A model generated the notes under the pieces. It was not told the DNA's origin. It made no database searches and saw nothing but the letters and a program-made list of their open reading frames with translations. Shown here in pieces: positions 62,868-64,000 of a DNA stretch of 64,000 nucleotides. The DNA comes from Heterobilharzia americana (lineage: Eukaryota > Platyhelminthes > Trematoda > Strigeidida > Schistosomatidae), in contig OX104129.1 of assembly GCA_944470555.2 (NCBI GenBank), positions 50,811,998 through 50,875,997 of the forward strand, read 5' to 3'. The position numbers were made by a program, and so were the translations under genes. Each line of letters begins with the position of its first letter. Positions within the stretch are counted from its first letter, which is position 1.

Positions 62868-63700
62868 AGAAAAATATTTGTACATAAATTCACACATTAT
62901 CCTATGATGAATATGTAAAGTAATTTTTTCAAACCACTTATCAGTCTTCAACTATACGGTGACTTCTTTTGCAAAATCTGTATTCTGATTTACTTAACTG
63001 CATAAAATCGTTTTTGCAACTAAAAGAATTTTGAAAACCATGACTCGTTAGAAAAAAAACATCACTCATTTCGTAGATTGAATGATGTTTCTCGTGAAAA
63101 TAAACTAATAACTACATGAATTCCCGGAGTTGAAATTTAATGTAATGGTGCAGCTCATCAGCTATGCGCGGGTTCATGTAGTAACTAATTAGTCACACTA
63201 TTTGTGAGATTTGTGATTGGTCGAGCTTCAACAAGTAGAATAGTGTTCGAACCCGTCATCCACTAATTGACATGATTCGACAAACTGCTGCTCCACTGTC
63301 TTGTTTATGACCACTCGGGTAATAATCTTCCTTACTATATTTTGTCTTTACCCTTCTTACCAGTAATTTCATGAAATAGTTGTGTTAAATATAAACCTTA
63401 AGTCTCAATTCCCTCAACTGTCTTAGTGCTATGCAGCGTTCAGCATGTTTTCAACATCACATGCATCTTTTGTTTCAACATAAATTTGATAATGTAAAAT
63501 TTCAACTGGTGCAGTTTATTGAAAAAAACAACTTCCATGTAAGTGAGATAAAAAGCTTTGGTAAAATTTGAATTATAAGAACCGCTGATATGTATTTGCA
63601 CTTGAAAACATTTTTTTTCTCATTTTGACTATCTGAGTTAGCGGTGATTTGGCAGATTAGTATTGATACTGTTTGGTGATTGAAGCTGAAACGAAAATTT
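62868..63700 (+). other. INTS1 3' UTR and downstream flank
   Basis: The first AATAAA after the stop lies at 63099-63104, giving a likely 3' UTR of about 250 nt. Beyond it nothing is recognised up to the repeat beginning near 63627. Confidence 0.5.
63099..63104 (+). terminator. Candidate poly(A) signal of INTS1
   Basis: AATAAA 232 nt after the INTS1 stop codon. It is the canonical signal, but no cleavage-site evidence is available. Confidence 0.5.
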
Positions 63701-64000
63701 GGACCTCAGTCGGATTCGAACCATCGACCGCCGGGTTTCCGGCCCGACGCTCTACGTACTGAGCTACGAGGTCCGACTCCTGACCAAATTTTTATTTCAC
63801 TTCAATTACCAAGAGTTCTTCCCGACTACCATGTGATTCGTTTCCATCGCTTGATCGTACTCTGACTTTTTAACTAGACAGGGGGAGCACATAATTCAGC
63901 TAGATTGGGATTGGGATGAAAGTCCTGACTAGGCAGCCAGTGTGAATACGACCAAGCGATAGTAACGCATCACGAACTCACATGGTAGTCGGAAAAAACC
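63627..64000. repeat. Repeat cluster around a tRNA-like sequence, with an inverted repeat
   Basis: Begins ttttgactatctgagttagc (also at 28337). After the tRNA-like unit, cttcccgactaccatgtgat tcgtttcc and tcgcttgatcgta (63812-63850) reappear inverted as cgaccaagcgatagtaacgc and atcacgaactcacatggtag tcgg (63950-63992). The element continues past the window edge and is related to 53690-54250. Confidence 0.55.
63701..63774 (-). tRNA. tRNA-like sequence, probably a SINE head or pseudogene
   Basis: On the minus strand the 7-bp acceptor stem ggacctc/gaggtcc is perfect. The D-arm contains tagctcag and gagc, and a 5-bp anticodon stem closes a 7-nt loop CCGGAAA (nominal anticodon GGA, Ser). The T-loop is ttcgaat. 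Against a functional tRNA: C instead of U at position 33, a short variable arm although tRNA-Ser should have a long one, a T-stem mismatch, and an extra base before the acceptor strand. Confidence 0.45.

Noticed and set aside
1..64000. CRISPR arrays, rRNA genes, bacterial operons
   Set aside because: None of the expected structures occur; the gene architecture is eukaryotic throughout.

Overview
This window looks like trematode nuclear DNA, most likely genus Schistosoma. It is AT-rich with long (TA)n tracts. It carries Smα-type hammerhead-ribozyme repeats, tRNA-headed SINEs, RTE-like LINEs and Penelope-like elements, the mix known from schistosome genomes. The species cannot be fixed from the sequence alone.

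One gene dominates. On the + strand, 31 well-supported exons (3903-62867) plus one inferred first exon (3385-3409) encode Integrator complex subunit 1 (INTS1), about 2384 residues. Every intron is GT-AG. All reading phases close without an internal stop, and blocks in order along the protein match animal INTS1. Introns near the 5' end are tiny (42, 83 and 124 nt); most later ones are 0.7-4.7 kb and packed with repeats.

Region 1-3384 lies upstream. It holds one plausible terminal exon of an unrecognised upstream gene (734-973), an unassigned open frame (1871-2212), and otherwise nothing recognisable. Introns 6-12 hold SINE-like copies, a foldback element with hammerhead-like cores (about 9895-10155) and LINE tails. 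Intron 13 holds an antisense, frameshifted RTE-type LINE (about 19.92-23.16 kb). Introns 15-23 hold LINE C-terminal remnants and Penelope-like reverse transcriptase and GIY-YIG endonuclease remnants. Introns 24-30 carry most of the hammerhead repeats, several in head-to-head inverted pairs, plus a Penelope-like copy with long terminal inverted repeats (54.34-55.88 kb). Intron 31 holds a second RTE 3' fragment. The 3' flank (62868-64000) has a poly(A) signal, a tRNA-like sequence and a repeat shared with intron 29.

The most interesting signal is ribozymes. There are at least two sequence families of hammerhead-bearing retroposons, one Smα-like and one tRNA-headed SINE with its own stem I, stem II and helix III loop. 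Each has at least one copy with an apparently intact catalytic core, all lying inside introns of a gene for an RNA-processing factor. No CRISPR array, bacterial-type operon or rRNA gene was seen.
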